Source: Aestuariispira insulae (GTDB taxonomy: Bacteria; Pseudomonadota; Alphaproteobacteria; UBA8366; Aestuariispiraceae). Taken from it: DNA of 64,000 nt. The stretch is taken from positions 62,001-126,000 of the forward strand of contig NZ_QRDW01000011.1 in assembly GCF_003385955.1 (NCBI RefSeq), read 5' to 3'. A model generated the notes under the pieces. It searched no databases, was not told the origin of the DNA, and saw only the letters and a program-made list of their open reading frames with translations. Shown piece after piece: positions 38,401 through 47,398 of this stretch (position 1 is the stretch's first letter; the number at the start of each line of letters is the position of its first letter). The position numbers were made by a program, and so were the translations under genes.

Positions 38401-41400
38401 GCCAGATGAAGGCGGTGCGCAAGATGTCGTGACGCTGGATGACCTTTTGCAAGGCGGTCAGATACCGGTCGAGATCCTGCCTGCTGTCAAACCGGTTGAG
38501 ATGCCAGAGAAGATAAGGGTCGCTGTCCCGGCTGATTTGATGATGGAAAAGGATACCTTCCTGTAAGGGCGTCAGGGGATAAATATCGGCAACATTCTCC
38601 AATCCGCCGGGCACCATTTGACCGATCTGGTCCAGATCGGCCTGTTCGAGAAACACCAGGTCGAGGTCTTTTGGTGAAATCACACCGGTGGGGGCAATGT
38701 GCTGGCCGGGTTCCGGATCCGATGCCCCGGTCAGCGGGCGCAAATGCAGGGCCTGTTTTTCCAGAACAGGATGGGTGAGCAGGCTTGCCGCATCCACCTG
38801 GTATCCTGCTTTCCGGAGGCTGGCCTGAACCCGGACCGCCAACAGGGAGTGGCCGCCCAATTCAAAGAAATGATCGGTCCGGCCGATCGCTTCCCGTTCC
38901 AGGATGGTCGACCAGACGGAAGCCAGGATCTCTTCTTCCTTGGTCTGCGGCGGCTGGTGATCGGTTTGGATATTGCGCGGCATTTCCGGCGACGGCAGGG
39001 CCTTTCGATCCAATTTGCCATTGGTGGTGAGCGGGATCTGATCAATCTCAATGAAGGCCGCGGGGATCATGTAATCGGGCAGGAAGGCGGCCAGATGCTG
39101 TTCCAGTTCGGATCGTTCGGGAAATGATGCCCCCTCCGGGATGATGCAATAGGCCACCAGCATCCTGGTGCCATCGGGCAAATCATGGGTCGAGGTGACA
39201 CAGTTTGCCACATCGGGATGGGTGGAAACCCGGTTTTCGATCTCCCCAAGCTCGATGCGGTATCCCCTGATTTTGACCTGATCGTCGTTGCGGCCCAGAT
39301 ATTCAATCGTGCCATCTGCCAGATAGCGCGCCAGATCCCCGGTCTTATAAAGCCGTTCTTGTGGGTGATGGGGATTGGCGATGAAGCGGGCCTGGTTCAG
39401 GTCCGGCCGGTTGAGATACCCCCGGGCGACACCGGCACCGCCGATATGGATTTCCCCGGCCCGTCCGGGAAGCACCGGTTTCAGATCTTCGTCCAGGATA
39501 TAGAAAGACAAGTCATCCAGGGGACGGCCTATCGGGCTGCCGGTGGTTTTTTGACGGCAGTATTCGGGGCTGAGTGCCAGGAATGTCGCATGCACCGTGA
39601 TCTCGGTGATGCCATACATATTCACCAAGCGGCAATTCCGGTTGGCTGCCTCACCATACCAGGGGACCAGCATGCCGGCATCCAGGCCTTCGCCGCCGAA
39701 AATCACTTCGCGCAGGCTGTGTTCGGCACCGGCCTCCCTCTGCGCTGCCATGAAGGCGCGGAAGGCGCTGGGGGTCTGATTGAGGATGCTGACCTTTTCC
39801 TGGCAGCAAAGCCTGTAGAACCGGTCGGGGGAGCGGGTTGTTTCTTTAGGGACAATGATCAGCGTTCCCCCATGGCCAACGGCGCCGAAAATCTCCCAGA
39901 CGGAAAAATCGAACGCATAGGAATGGAACAGAGTCCAGACATCATCGGGCCCAAAATCGAAATGCGCCCGGCAGCTGTCAAACAATCGGGCGGCCTGGCG
40001 ATGCTCAATCATCACGCCTTTGGGTTTCCCCGTGGAGCCCGACGTGTAGATGATATAGGCGAGGCTGTCGGGGCGGATATCGACCGGTGCCAAGCTGTCG
40101 AGGGGCTGGACCGCGCCCTCCCGGCGGGTATCAGCGATATCCAGAAGGGTTAGGATGCTGTTTCCAGCGGCAATCTGGTCCAATTGCTTTCGGCCGGTGG
40201 CATCGCACAAAACGGCGGCTGGTTTGGCGTCATCCAGTATGAAGGCCATCCGATGCTGCGGGATTGCCGGATCAATCGGCAGATAGGCCGCGCCGGATTT
40301 GAGGATGGCAAGCATCGCGATGATGAGATCAAACGACCGATCCATGCACAGGCCGACCTTGTCCCCGGGGCCGATGTCCCGGTCCTGCAATGCTTTTGCC
40401 AACTGGGATGCCTGGGTTTCCAGGCTTTGATAATCGAGGGTGCCGCCGTCAAGGCGAAGAGCGGTGCGGTCCGGCTGTAGCTTTGCCATCTCTTCAAAGG
40501 GCTGGTGCAGCAGTTTGCCCTCGGGATGGGTGGCTTTCGCGGCCCAGTTCTGGATCATCTCTTGGATCTCATCCGGCGTTGGTGATTGCAGGCTGGCGAC
40601 CGGTTGGGCCGGGTCCCGGAGACAGCGATCCAGCAGCTTTAGATACCGGTCCAACATGCCGCGCATGGTCTCTTCCCGGAAGAGATCTGTTGCATAATTC
40701 CACAGGAATGTGATGGTGCTGGCATCCCCCTGGCTTTCCTGGCGGGCAGCGGCACGGGGCAGCATGACAATCTCGAAATCAAATTTGCAGGAATTGTTGC
40801 TGTAGGCCTCAAACAGAGAAAGGTCGAAATCATCACGCTTCAATTCCGGCAGGTCGGAATTATGGAAGCTGAACCCCACTTGGAACATTGGGTTGCGGTC
40901 GGGGGTACGGTCCGGTTGCAGGGTGTGGACAATCTCTTCAAAGGGCAGTTCTTCGTTGTCATAGGCGTCGGCAACAGTGCCCACAACCCGGGACAGTAGA
41001 TCCCGGAAACTCGCCGCGCCGGGTAGGTCGGAACGGATCACGACACTGTTGACAAACATGCCGATCATTTCTTCCGAAGCGCTGCTCTTGCGGTTGGCAA
41101 CAGCGGATCCGATCAGGAAATCCTGTTGCCCCGCCTGTTGGGCCAGCAGTATCTGAAACGCCGCCATCAAGGCTGAATAGAGAGTCACGTTTTCGCGTGC
41201 ACAGAAGTCGCTCAGCCTGTGGAACAGATCCACGGGCATTTCATGGCGGATCTGCCGCCCGTTGAAGGACATGCGCGCGGGCCGCGGGAAATCGGTCAGC
41301 ATATCCAGGCGGGTTGGCGCGCCCTCCAGTTTGGTGCACCAGAAATCCAATTGCCGCTGATAGGTTGCTTTTGCCGCATCACTTTTTTGCCAGGCGACAT

Positions 41401-43855
41401 AATGCCGGTATTGGGCCGGTGGCGTGACAAGGGCGCGGTCGGCAGGCGCGCCGTCACCGATCCGGTCATAGATGGCCAGCATCTCTTTCAGGAACAGGTT
41501 GGCGCTCCAGCCATCATGGACGAAATGATGTTCGATATGCAGCAGGGCATGATCGGTGGCAGTCAACCGGAATAAAACCCACCGCACCAGGGGCAGCTGA
41601 TCCAGGGTGAAGGGTTTTGATACTTCTTCGCTTACGGCGGCCTGCAATGCGGCCTCCATGTCACCGCCATTTTGCTCAAGGGGCCTTTCGGTCAGACTGG
41701 CCGGTGCGCTGGCATGCACTTTTTGAAACGGATTGCCATCCTCATCCATATGAAAGCTGGTGCGGAAAATATCATGGCGGGCCACAACTTCATCCAGGGC
41801 CTGCTGTAACCGGTTCTTGTCCAGATTACCGCGGATCCGGATCACGCATTGCGCGTTATAGGCCAGGGAATTCGGAGCCAGTTGTTCCAGCAGCCAAACG
41901 CCACTTTGCTGGCGTGACAGGGGATAACAGTCATGTTCCTTGAAAGCATCAAACTCGATTAACTCCCGAAGGTGGGCGCTCTCGACAGTGCTGTGTTTTT
42001 CGATCTTTTGGGTGATGTCTCCGACAGTGATCCCCTGGAAGATTTCACGCAATTGCAGGACAGGGCCGAAGCGGTTCCTGATCCTGGTTAGGAACTGAAC
42101 CGCGTCCAGGGAATTGCCGCCAAGGCTGGCGAGCGTGTCATTGCGCCCGACCTGGTCAAGACCGGTGACCGTACGCCAGATGTCCGCGATTTCACTTTCC
42201 AAACCGGCGTTGGGCACCAGGAAATCGTTGGTGCCAAAATCGACCCTGGCAGGTTCAGGCAGGCGTTTCCGATCTATCTTGCCACTGGGGCTGGTCGGAA
42301 GCCTGTCCATGGCGATAAAGGCCGACGGTATCATGAAGTCTGGCAGGGTTTTTCGAAGGATGGCGGTGAGACTCTCCCTGTCTGCGTTATGACCGATTGC
42401 AGGCGTGAAGTGACAGATCAGGCGGTTTTCACCTGATGCACTGCGAAGGGCCGTAACGACAGCGGCGCGGACCTGTTCCAGGGCCAGGACGGTATTTTCA
42501 ACTTCGCTGCATTCAACCCGGAACCCGCGGATTTTGACCTGATCATCATCCCGGCCGAGATATTCCAGCCGGCCATTCTCGCCCAGGCGGCCAAGATCGC
42601 CACTGTCATAATACCGGCCCTGATGCCCCGGAATTGTATGGAACCGATCCGCGGTCAGGTCCGGGCGGTTCAGATACCCGCGCGCCAATCCGGCGCCGCC
42701 AATCCAGATCCGGCCCTGCTGTCCTTTAGAGACCGGAACCAAGTGATCATCCAGAAGCAGGATATCGATACCGGCCATAGGATAACCGATCGGCACGGGA
42801 CCGTTCTGATCTTCATCCGGGCCCAACTGGATGGCGGTGGCACAGACAGTGGATTCCGTCGGGCCATAGGCGTTGATATAGGTCCGTCCCTCTGACCAGC
42901 GCCGAACCATCGGCCAACTGGGGGCTTCCCCGGCGGTGACGAGTACCTTGACCGTTTCGAAGCCATGGCAGTCATCCAGCCGCGCAAGCACGGCGGGCGG
43001 CAGGGTGACGTGAGAGATCCGGAACGCTGTCAGAGCCTCAATCAGTGCTTCGCCGGCAAGAATTTGGTCAGGGTCTTCAAAACAGAGTGCAGCCCCGCTG
43101 GCCAGGGTCACGAATATTTCGGAAACCGAGGCGTCGAAACTGAAAGGCGCGAACTGGAGAACGCGCGCCTCTTTCGTCATGTGAAAGAGATCGGCTTGGG
43201 CGCGCGCCAGATTGGCCAGGCCGCCATGTTCGATCATCACGCCCTTGGGCTGGCCGGTGGAACCGGACGTATAAATCACATATGCGAGATCACTGGCGGA
43301 AGGGTCGTGCCATTCCCCTGACGGTTCCTGCGCGATATCATCACCGGTCTTTTCCAGGGCAGCCAAGGTTTTGACCGGGATCGACTGGCCAGCCTGATCA
43401 ATCAGGTTGGTCACGTGGTCCAGGTTTTCGTCGTCACACAAGATCATTTTCGGCCCGCTGTCTCGCAGCATGTAACAGAGGCGGTCCACCGGATAATCAG
43501 GAGACAGCGGGATATAGGCGGCACCGGCGCGCATCACCGCCAGCGATGCCATGACCATATCCGGCGATCGGTTCATGCAGATGGCGACAAAATCACCTTG
43601 TGCGATCTGATGTTGATGAATGGCCGCCGCGATCAGGGCGCTGCTGTGGATCAGCGTCCTGTAGCTGATCTCGCGGTTGCGGCAGACCAAAGCAGGCCTG
43701 TCCGGAGCGCTGGCGGCTATCTCCGCTATATGGCTTAAGACAGTCTCAGGCTGCCCGCCGGGGGCATCGCCGTCTTTCAATTGTGAAGAAGATATAAGGT
43801 CCTGAGCAATAATGACATTTTGCGCATCGGTACCGTCTGAAAATTTATTCTGCAT
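35483..43855 (-). CDS. NRPS initiation protein: A-T-C-A-T-C(dual C/E type)-A-T
   Basis: A 2790-residue synthetase and the first gene of the operon. A (about 40-540; SGSTGQPKG) has no C domain before it, so it loads the first residue with a free amino end; hand-read code DASTVAAVC fits aromatic, Tyr-type codes. T at GGNSL (about 585). C (about 640-1080) has HHFVHDGWS. The second A (about 1110-1610) has code DFWNIGMVH, the well-known Thr code. T at GGHSL (about 1665). The second C (about 1755-2190) starts YPLTPLQEGILFHHQ and carries HHQISRDSD, close to the extended His motif of dual condensation/epimerisation domains; its HHLIDDN keeps HHxxxD. The third A (about 2200-2690) has code DIRQDGHIY, which I cannot assign. 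T at GGHSL (about 2743). The C terminus is short and acidic. Confidence 0.94.
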   Translation of the reverse strand: MQNKFSDGTDAQNVIIAQDLISSSQLKDGDAPGGQPETVLSHIAEIAASAPDRPALVCRNREISYRTLIHSSALIAAAIHQHQIAQGDFVAICMNRSPDMVMASLAVMRAGAAYIPLSPDYPVDRLCYMLRDSGPKMILCDDENLDHVTNLIDQAGQSIPVKTLAALEKTGDDIAQEPSGEWHDPSASDLAYVIYTSGSTGQPKGVMIEHGGLANLARAQADLFHMTKEARVLQFAPFSFDASVSEIFVTLASGAALCFEDPDQILAGEALIEALTAFRISHVTLPPAVLARLDDCHGFETVKVLVTAGEAPSWPMVRRWSEGRTYINAYGPTESTVCATAIQLGPDEDQNGPVPIGYPMAGIDILLLDDHLVPVSKGQQGRIWIGGAGLARGYLNRPDLTADRFHTIPGHQGRYYDSGDLGRLGENGRLEYLGRDDDQVKIRGFRVECSEVENTVLALEQVRAAVVTALRSASGENRLICHFTPAIGHNADRESLTAILRKTLPDFMIPSAFIAMDRLPTSPSGKIDRKRLPEPARVDFGTNDFLVPNAGLESEIADIWRTVTGLDQVGRNDTLASLGGNSLDAVQFLTRIRNRFGPVLQLREIFQGITVGDITQKIEKHSTVESAHLRELIEFDAFKEHDCYPLSRQQSGVWLLEQLAPNSLAYNAQCVIRIRGNLDKNRLQQALDEVVARHDIFRTSFHMDEDGNPFQKVHASAPASLTERPLEQNGGDMEAALQAAVSEEVSKPFTLDQLPLVRWVLFRLTATDHALLHIEHHFVHDGWSANLFLKEMLAIYDRIGDGAPADRALVTPPAQYRHYVAWQKSDAAKATYQRQLDFWCTKLEGAPTRLDMLTDFPRPARMSFNGRQIRHEMPVDLFHRLSDFCARENVTLYSALMAAFQILLAQQAGQQDFLIGSAVANRKSSASEEMIGMFVNSVVIRSDLPGAASFRDLLSRVVGTVADAYDNEELPFEEIVHTLQPDRTPDRNPMFQVGFSFHNSDLPELKRDDFDLSLFEAYSNNSCKFDFEIVMLPRAAARQESQGDASTITFLWNYATDLFREETMRGMLDRYLKLLDRCLRDPAQPVASLQSPTPDEIQEMIQNWAAKATHPEGKLLHQPFEEMAKLQPDRTALRLDGGTLDYQSLETQASQLAKALQDRDIGPGDKVGLCMDRSFDLIIAMLAILKSGAAYLPIDPAIPQHRMAFILDDAKPAAVLCDATGRKQLDQIAAGNSILTLLDIADTRREGAVQPLDSLAPVDIRPDSLAYIIYTSGSTGKPKGVMIEHRQAARLFDSCRAHFDFGPDDVWTLFHSYAFDFSVWEIFGAVGHGGTLIIVPKETTRSPDRFYRLCCQEKVSILNQTPSAFRAFMAAQREAGAEHSLREVIFGGEGLDAGMLVPWYGEAANRNCRLVNMYGITEITVHATFLALSPEYCRQKTTGSPIGRPLDDLSFYILDEDLKPVLPGRAGEIHIGGAGVARGYLNRPDLNQARFIANPHHPQERLYKTGDLARYLADGTIEYLGRNDDQVKIRGYRIELGEIENRVSTHPDVANCVTSTHDLPDGTRMLVAYCIIPEGASFPERSELEQHLAAFLPDYMIPAAFIEIDQIPLTTNGKLDRKALPSPEMPRNIQTDHQPPQTKEEEILASVWSTILEREAIGRTDHFFELGGHSLLAVRVQASLRKAGYQVDAASLLTHPVLEKQALHLRPLTGASDPEPGQHIAPTGVISPKDLDLVFLEQADLDQIGQMVPGGLENVADIYPLTPLQEGILFHHQISRDSDPYLLWHLNRFDSRQDLDRYLTALQKVIQRHDILRTAFIWQGLHMPIQVVLRQVTLSVETVSIPPATDDPRAYLIDHYGSRQNLMDLTQAPLLRIYLAPEGDGWLALMQFHHLIDDNSSLKQMQSEILTDLEGDFDRLPPALPFRNYVALAADPAEKERHRRYFETLLSDFETPTIPFGQSDIYDDGGSVTERRLHLEDELAGRIYQTCRSYRASPAALFHMAWAQVMAQTSGQLDVVFGTVLFGRLQGMAGAERILGPFINTLPFRVRLDETPAARMLTEVQDQLSQLLQHEAASLAQAQQCSEIRAPLPLFASLLNYRHSDRMEQTDTNRDIRNLPGSRFLGAEERSNYPLMLAVDDSRDGFRVTLQARSGIDADLVMNSLLERLQEMTRELDKPTEAPACRIRLPENTLAQPQHPAIPILNRVSEQAGLTPDKTAISAPDGCFTYGELERYSDQLAGLLKKSGFGSRSKAAICLPRTRWIPVALLAVMKAGGCFIPLDPAHPEQRLAQALADSRPDQIICDQLSVETANRANALAGQPAQTTDLSAHDLSGRESFSPRAAATDDPAYIIYTSGSTGTPKGVVIPNSALSNYVQGLATGEPLNETDKVLCTTSLSFDISFREIFWPLTEGASLVIAETANLLDPGRLSDLIRGESITHCQFVPSLLRHFLEDGSAGTCTSLQQVDSGGEALPVALARIFHQQLPFARLINHYGPTEATIYCCWHEVTAESLVSEEEGAIVSIGSAQYGNAVHILDDYGNILPAGVEGELCIAGPGLAIGYHNRPDLTDQAFQQRGGLRIYRTGDRAIGNPDGSFRYRGREDHQLKIRGYRIEAGEIEYQLEQHDDIRQAIATAHPDASGNQQLIAYFLPEDQAMVPDGQALRQHLEQCLPPYMVPGHFIRLESIPLTRNGKLDRSALPAPGYREEITARPETALEIAVAEIWCGLLDLDQIGLDDSFFDCGGHSLLAARMTAQIRDLLGAEIPLRSFFERPTIRGLLDHIFGEIDAEAAS

Positions 43856-44384
43856 GCCGCAGACCCTTACCTACTTCTGTTCCATCACTTCAGGAAATTG
43901 GCAGGACAGGGGTACAAATACCTTTAGGCAAAAGCCGACACATAAAAATGGCCAGTTCAGTCGCCCGACGGCCGATGGACACCGCGGGGCAGTGAACGGC
44001 CTTGGCTGGCTTCCAGATGCCCGCTCTGGTTATCTGTTTTTGGCGCGGACTACCTGGAATATGTGAACCCCTGTCAGTGTTTCCTGACTATTGTTATTTA
44101 GGTTCTCTGCGGCATTTATACTTAGGCGATTGTTCGTGAAACCCGGATGATGTCAAGAGATATATCAGGTAATGATAGTGCGCAGTTGTTATCTTATTGA
44201 AAAAAAAGGTAAATAAAAATTTTGTTTCCAAAATCCGGAAATTGAGTAGGGTCTGAGCGGGCGGCCCAATGGGCTGCTGCTAATGATAACACACGTATAG
44301 CGAGTTGATGGCTTGCGTGGAGAATAATGTGACAGGGGTGGTTGTGAAAATCGAACGCACCATGCGTCACCGGACCATTGTCTG
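43856..44384. other. Divergent intergenic region between the synthase operon and the exporter operon
   Basis: 529 bases without a supported gene. It must hold the promoters of the 32-kb synthase operon (leftward) and of the exporter operon (rightward). The stretch 44150-44240 is clearly more A/T-rich than its surroundings and is a good place for promoters, but I see no convincing -35/-10 pair in either direction. An imperfect palindrome with 8-base arms and one mismatch around a single centre base lies at 44261-44277. For the leftward synthetase, an AAGGG ribosome site precedes the ATG at 43855. No regulator gene of the cluster is visible nearby. Confidence 0.55.
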
Positions 44385-45632
44385 ATGTCGGTGCCGGAAA
44401 AAATTGATCCTTGGCGGGTGGCTGCCGGGCTGTCCGGTGCGGCGAAGGTTCTGCTGTTCGGCACATTTTGTGCGCGATTGTTTTCCTTTATGATCTGGCC
44501 GTTTTTCGCCGTGATGATGACACGTAAGTTTTCAACACCGGTGACGGAGATCGGTTGGCAATTTTCCATTGCGGCAGTGATCGCGATATTCGCCGCGCCG
44601 GTGAGTGGCATGCTGGCGGACCGGTTTGGCCGGGTCGTGATCATGGTAATTGCCGGATTTGTGGCGATTATCAGTTATCTGGCCATGTATTTCATTGGAA
44701 CCGAACAGGCGTTGTTGACCTGTATCTTGTTGAGTGCACTGGCCAGCGGAAGTCTGGAACCGCTGCTCCGCTCCCTGCTGGGGGATTGTGCCAGTCGTGA
44801 TGAAGAACGCCCCGTGCTGTTTCACATCCGCTATTACATCATCAATTTTTCCGTGGCCGCCGGGCCTTTGGCCGGGATGTGGTTTGCAGACCACGGCCTG
44901 GACGGTGTCTTTTTGCTCGGCGCATTGGGGAATGCCATTTTGCTGGTTTCCATGATGGTGGCCAGTGCCCATAGCCGGGGCGGGTGTGACAATGGTGTTT
45001 CCGGTAATCCAGGGATGAAGGCAGCGACGGTAGCCTTCCTGCAAAACCGGTTTTTCCTGACCCTGTTCCTGTCCAATTTTTTCTTGGTTTTCCTGTACGC
45101 GCACACCGACGAACCGTTGACTTTCTACCTGATTACACAAGGGATCGAAGGCATTACCGGCGTGATTGCATCGATCAATCTAACCAATACACTGGTGGTT
45201 CTGGCGGCGCATTTATTCTTGTTGAAATGGCTGCTGATGCTGGATGAGCATCGGGCCTATTGCCTGGCGTTTTTCTTTCTCGCGGCTGGGCTGGCATTAA
45301 TCAGTGTCAACAGCGCCAACCTTGTCTGGGTCTGGCTTGTGGCCATTGGCCTGGCCACGCTGGCGGAAATCATCGCGATGCCGTTGCTGGCGACCTTGAT
45401 CGACCGTGAAGCCCCGAAGAAGTATCGCAGCAGCTATGCAGGCCTTTATATCATGTCCAACCTGGGCGGAGCGGCGGTGCCTTTCCTGGGAGCCTTGGTG
45501 ATTGAAAAGGCGGGCGGTGATATTCTTTTTGCCGCCGTGGCCTGTGCCTGTCTGCCGGTTGGATTTATAGGATACCGCTTGCTGGGGAAATCCCGCAGCC
45601 TGCGAAAAAAATACGCGGAGGAGGCCGCCTGA
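44385..45632 (+). CDS. Major facilitator superfamily transporter, probable exporter of the cluster product
   Basis: A 415-residue membrane protein with about twelve hydrophobic segments and the MFS loop 2-3 motif GMLADRFGRVVIM (about residues 72-84). It starts divergently 529 bases from the first synthetase gene and is followed without a gap by two further genes (stop and start share the A of TGATG at 45632). The position argues for export of, or self-resistance to, the peptide product; no substrate can be read from sequence. No strong ribosome site precedes ATG 44385, although no better start exists upstream in frame. Confidence 0.85.
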   Translation: MSVPEKIDPWRVAAGLSGAAKVLLFGTFCARLFSFMIWPFFAVMMTRKFSTPVTEIGWQFSIAAVIAIFAAPVSGMLADRFGRVVIMVIAGFVAIISYLAMYFIGTEQALLTCILLSALASGSLEPLLRSLLGDCASRDEERPVLFHIRYYIINFSVAAGPLAGMWFADHGLDGVFLLGALGNAILLVSMMVASAHSRGGCDNGVSGNPGMKAATVAFLQNRFFLTLFLSNFFLVFLYAHTDEPLTFYLITQGIEGITGVIASINLTNTLVVLAAHLFLLKWLLMLDEHRAYCLAFFFLAAGLALISVNSANLVWVWLVAIGLATLAEIIAMPLLATLIDREAPKKYRSSYAGLYIMSNLGGAAVPFLGALVIEKAGGDILFAAVACACLPVGFIGYRLLGKSRSLRKKYAEEAA

Positions 45633-46696
45633 TGAACCCTTACGAAACTTATCCGTCACGCCAGTTCTGGCGCAGTGCGGTGGCCCAGGCGGATCTGGAC
45701 CATATGGCTGATCTGTGGCGACCGAAGGTTGCGGGATTGGCCGAATTGCCAACGGTCACGGCTGGTTCCTGTTTTGCCCAGAATATCGCCCGCAATCTGG
45801 TGGCGCGCGGGCTTGAATGGCTTGATTGCGAGCCGGTGCCGGAAGGGATGGATCCCGAGAGCGCAGCAGAGCGGGGCTATGGCGTCTTTTCCTTCCGGAC
45901 AGGCAATATCTATACGGTTGCGCTGCTGAACCAATGGCTGGAATGGGCCTTGGCCGGACAGGAGCCGCCCCGCGAGATCTGGATGGAAGAGGGGGCCTAT
46001 TTCGATCCCTTCAGGCCGGGCCTGGATGGCGCGGGTTTCAATAGTCCGGAGGCGGTTCATGCAGCCCGGGAAATAACCTTGCAGGCGATTCGAGATGCGG
46101 TGGAAAAGGCCGGACTGTTTGTCTTTACCATGGGGCTGACCGAAGCCTGGCTGAATGATGCGGGCGGGTATGTTTATCCGGTCTGCCCCGGCACGGTGCG
46201 CGGCCGGTTCGATCCCGACAGGCATCGGATGCATAACTATGGCTGTGGCGAGATGCTGGAACTGATGCACCGATCGCTGGAACTGATGCGGTCGGTTAAT
46301 CCGGATATCCGTATCCTGCTCACCGTTTCGCCACAGCCTCTGACCGCAACAGCAACGGATGATCATGCGTTAAGTGCCAATACCTATACCAAATCGGCTT
46401 TGCGCGCGGTTGCCGGTGAATTGGCACAGGCCCATGACTATGTCGATTATTTCCCATCTTATGAATTGGTGACCGCCTATCCATTCAAGGGCCGGGCCTT
46501 TGGTGATAATCTGCGCACCGTCACCAAAGACGGAATCGCGGAGGTGATGGCCCTGTTTTTTGATGGCCTTGCGTGCGGGCCGGAAACGCTCTCCGCCAGC
46601 AGTGGATTGGCGGCGGCCAAGCCCGGTGGGGATCAACCTCCAGAAGATGATGTGATTTGTGATGACGCCATCCTTGAATATTACCAAAGCCTGTGA
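45632..46696 (+). CDS. GSCFA-domain protein (SGNH-hydrolase-like)
   Basis: A 354-residue protein. The family-naming motif GSCFA is at residues 45-49 (TAGSCFAQNIARNL), its Ser sitting where SGNH hydrolases have their nucleophile. Other family stretches are GVFSFRTGNIYTVALLNQWL (about 90), FTMGLTEAWLN (about 165) and LLTVSPQPLTATA (about 230). There is no signal peptide. The biochemical role of GSCFA proteins is poorly known; relatives in the superfamily act on acyl esters of carbohydrates. It is translationally coupled to the exporter before it and overlaps the SGNH-like gene after it by about 35 bases, so the three probably act together. Confidence 0.85.
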   Translation: MNPYETYPSRQFWRSAVAQADLDHMADLWRPKVAGLAELPTVTAGSCFAQNIARNLVARGLEWLDCEPVPEGMDPESAAERGYGVFSFRTGNIYTVALLNQWLEWALAGQEPPREIWMEEGAYFDPFRPGLDGAGFNSPEAVHAAREITLQAIRDAVEKAGLFVFTMGLTEAWLNDAGGYVYPVCPGTVRGRFDPDRHRMHNYGCGEMLELMHRSLELMRSVNPDIRILLTVSPQPLTATATDDHALSANTYTKSALRAVAGELAQAHDYVDYFPSYELVTAYPFKGRAFGDNLRTVTKDGIAEVMALFFDGLACGPETLSASSGLAAAKPGGDQPPEDDVICDDAILEYYQSL

Positions 46697-47363
46697 ATTC
46701 CTGCTGTTAGGAGATTCCCACGCCGCCGCGATCGGTCGCGCTGCGCGAGAGATGGGAATAGATTTTGCCGGAGGGCCGCTTGGCTCCGGGCGCGAGTTTA
46801 ATGTCGGCTTTTACCGTTGGCAGGGCCAGGATCTGGAATTCAAGGCCAAAAGGTCACAGGAACTTTATCGGAAATTTCTTGAAGACTGTGCGGTTTCGTC
46901 TGTTGCGGAACTGGATAAGCCCGTGGTCTGCACCTTCGGGCTGGGATTACATTTCTTTGCGACCACCGAAAATTGGGACATCTATCGGGATGATTCCGGG
47001 CTATTTGCGGACGGCTTTCTGCAAGGGCCGCTTTTTGCCGACCTGATTGCGGCTATGGCGGAAGATGCGATCCGGTTTTACGGGGATTTGGCAGACCGGA
47101 ACATCCGGGTTTTTGCGGTGCTGCCACCCCAGCGGGTTCCTGATCTCTCCGAGCCGGATGTTTTTCTGGCCGCGCAGGAAGTGATGATGGCCAGGCTGAA
47201 GGCGGTTGGCGCGGATATCATCGATGTCCGTACTGTGGCCTGTGATGAAACAGGATGGCAGAAACCGGAATTTGCCCAGCAGGGCGATCCGCTGCATGGC
47301 AATGCGGCTTTTGGTCGGCTTGTGCTGGAAACCTTGTTGCCCCGCATGCGCCAGGCGGCGTGA
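46662..47363 (+). CDS. SGNH-hydrolase-like protein
   Basis: About 233 residues from ATG 46662 (a GTG one codon upstream is also possible). Near the N terminus is block I of SGNH hydrolases, LLLGDSHA, with Ser at about residue 19. Near the C terminus, DPLHGNAAFG gives the Asp-x-x-His of block V. Blocks II and III are less clear (the Gly in FAGGPLGSG; no obvious GxN). It could therefore be an esterase/acyltransferase or a degenerate relative. The gene lies inside the end of the GSCFA gene, and pairs of GSCFA and SGNH-like genes suggest a shared substrate (inference). No signal peptide is visible. Confidence 0.72.
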   Translation: MTPSLNITKACEFLLLGDSHAAAIGRAAREMGIDFAGGPLGSGREFNVGFYRWQGQDLEFKAKRSQELYRKFLEDCAVSSVAELDKPVVCTFGLGLHFFATTENWDIYRDDSGLFADGFLQGPLFADLIAAMAEDAIRFYGDLADRNIRVFAVLPPQRVPDLSEPDVFLAAQEVMMARLKAVGADIIDVRTVACDETGWQKPEFAQQGDPLHGNAAFGRLVLETLLPRMRQAA

Positions 47364-47398
47364 ATCGATTAATCTGTTGCTGGTGTCGGATCCTAACG

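Noticed and set aside
16000-43300. Repeated similar stretches across the synthases as transposon or CRISPR repeats
   Set aside because: They coincide with the A-domain core motif (SGSTGxPKG) and carrier motif (GGHSL) coding sequences; no CRISPR array or insertion sequence is present in the window.
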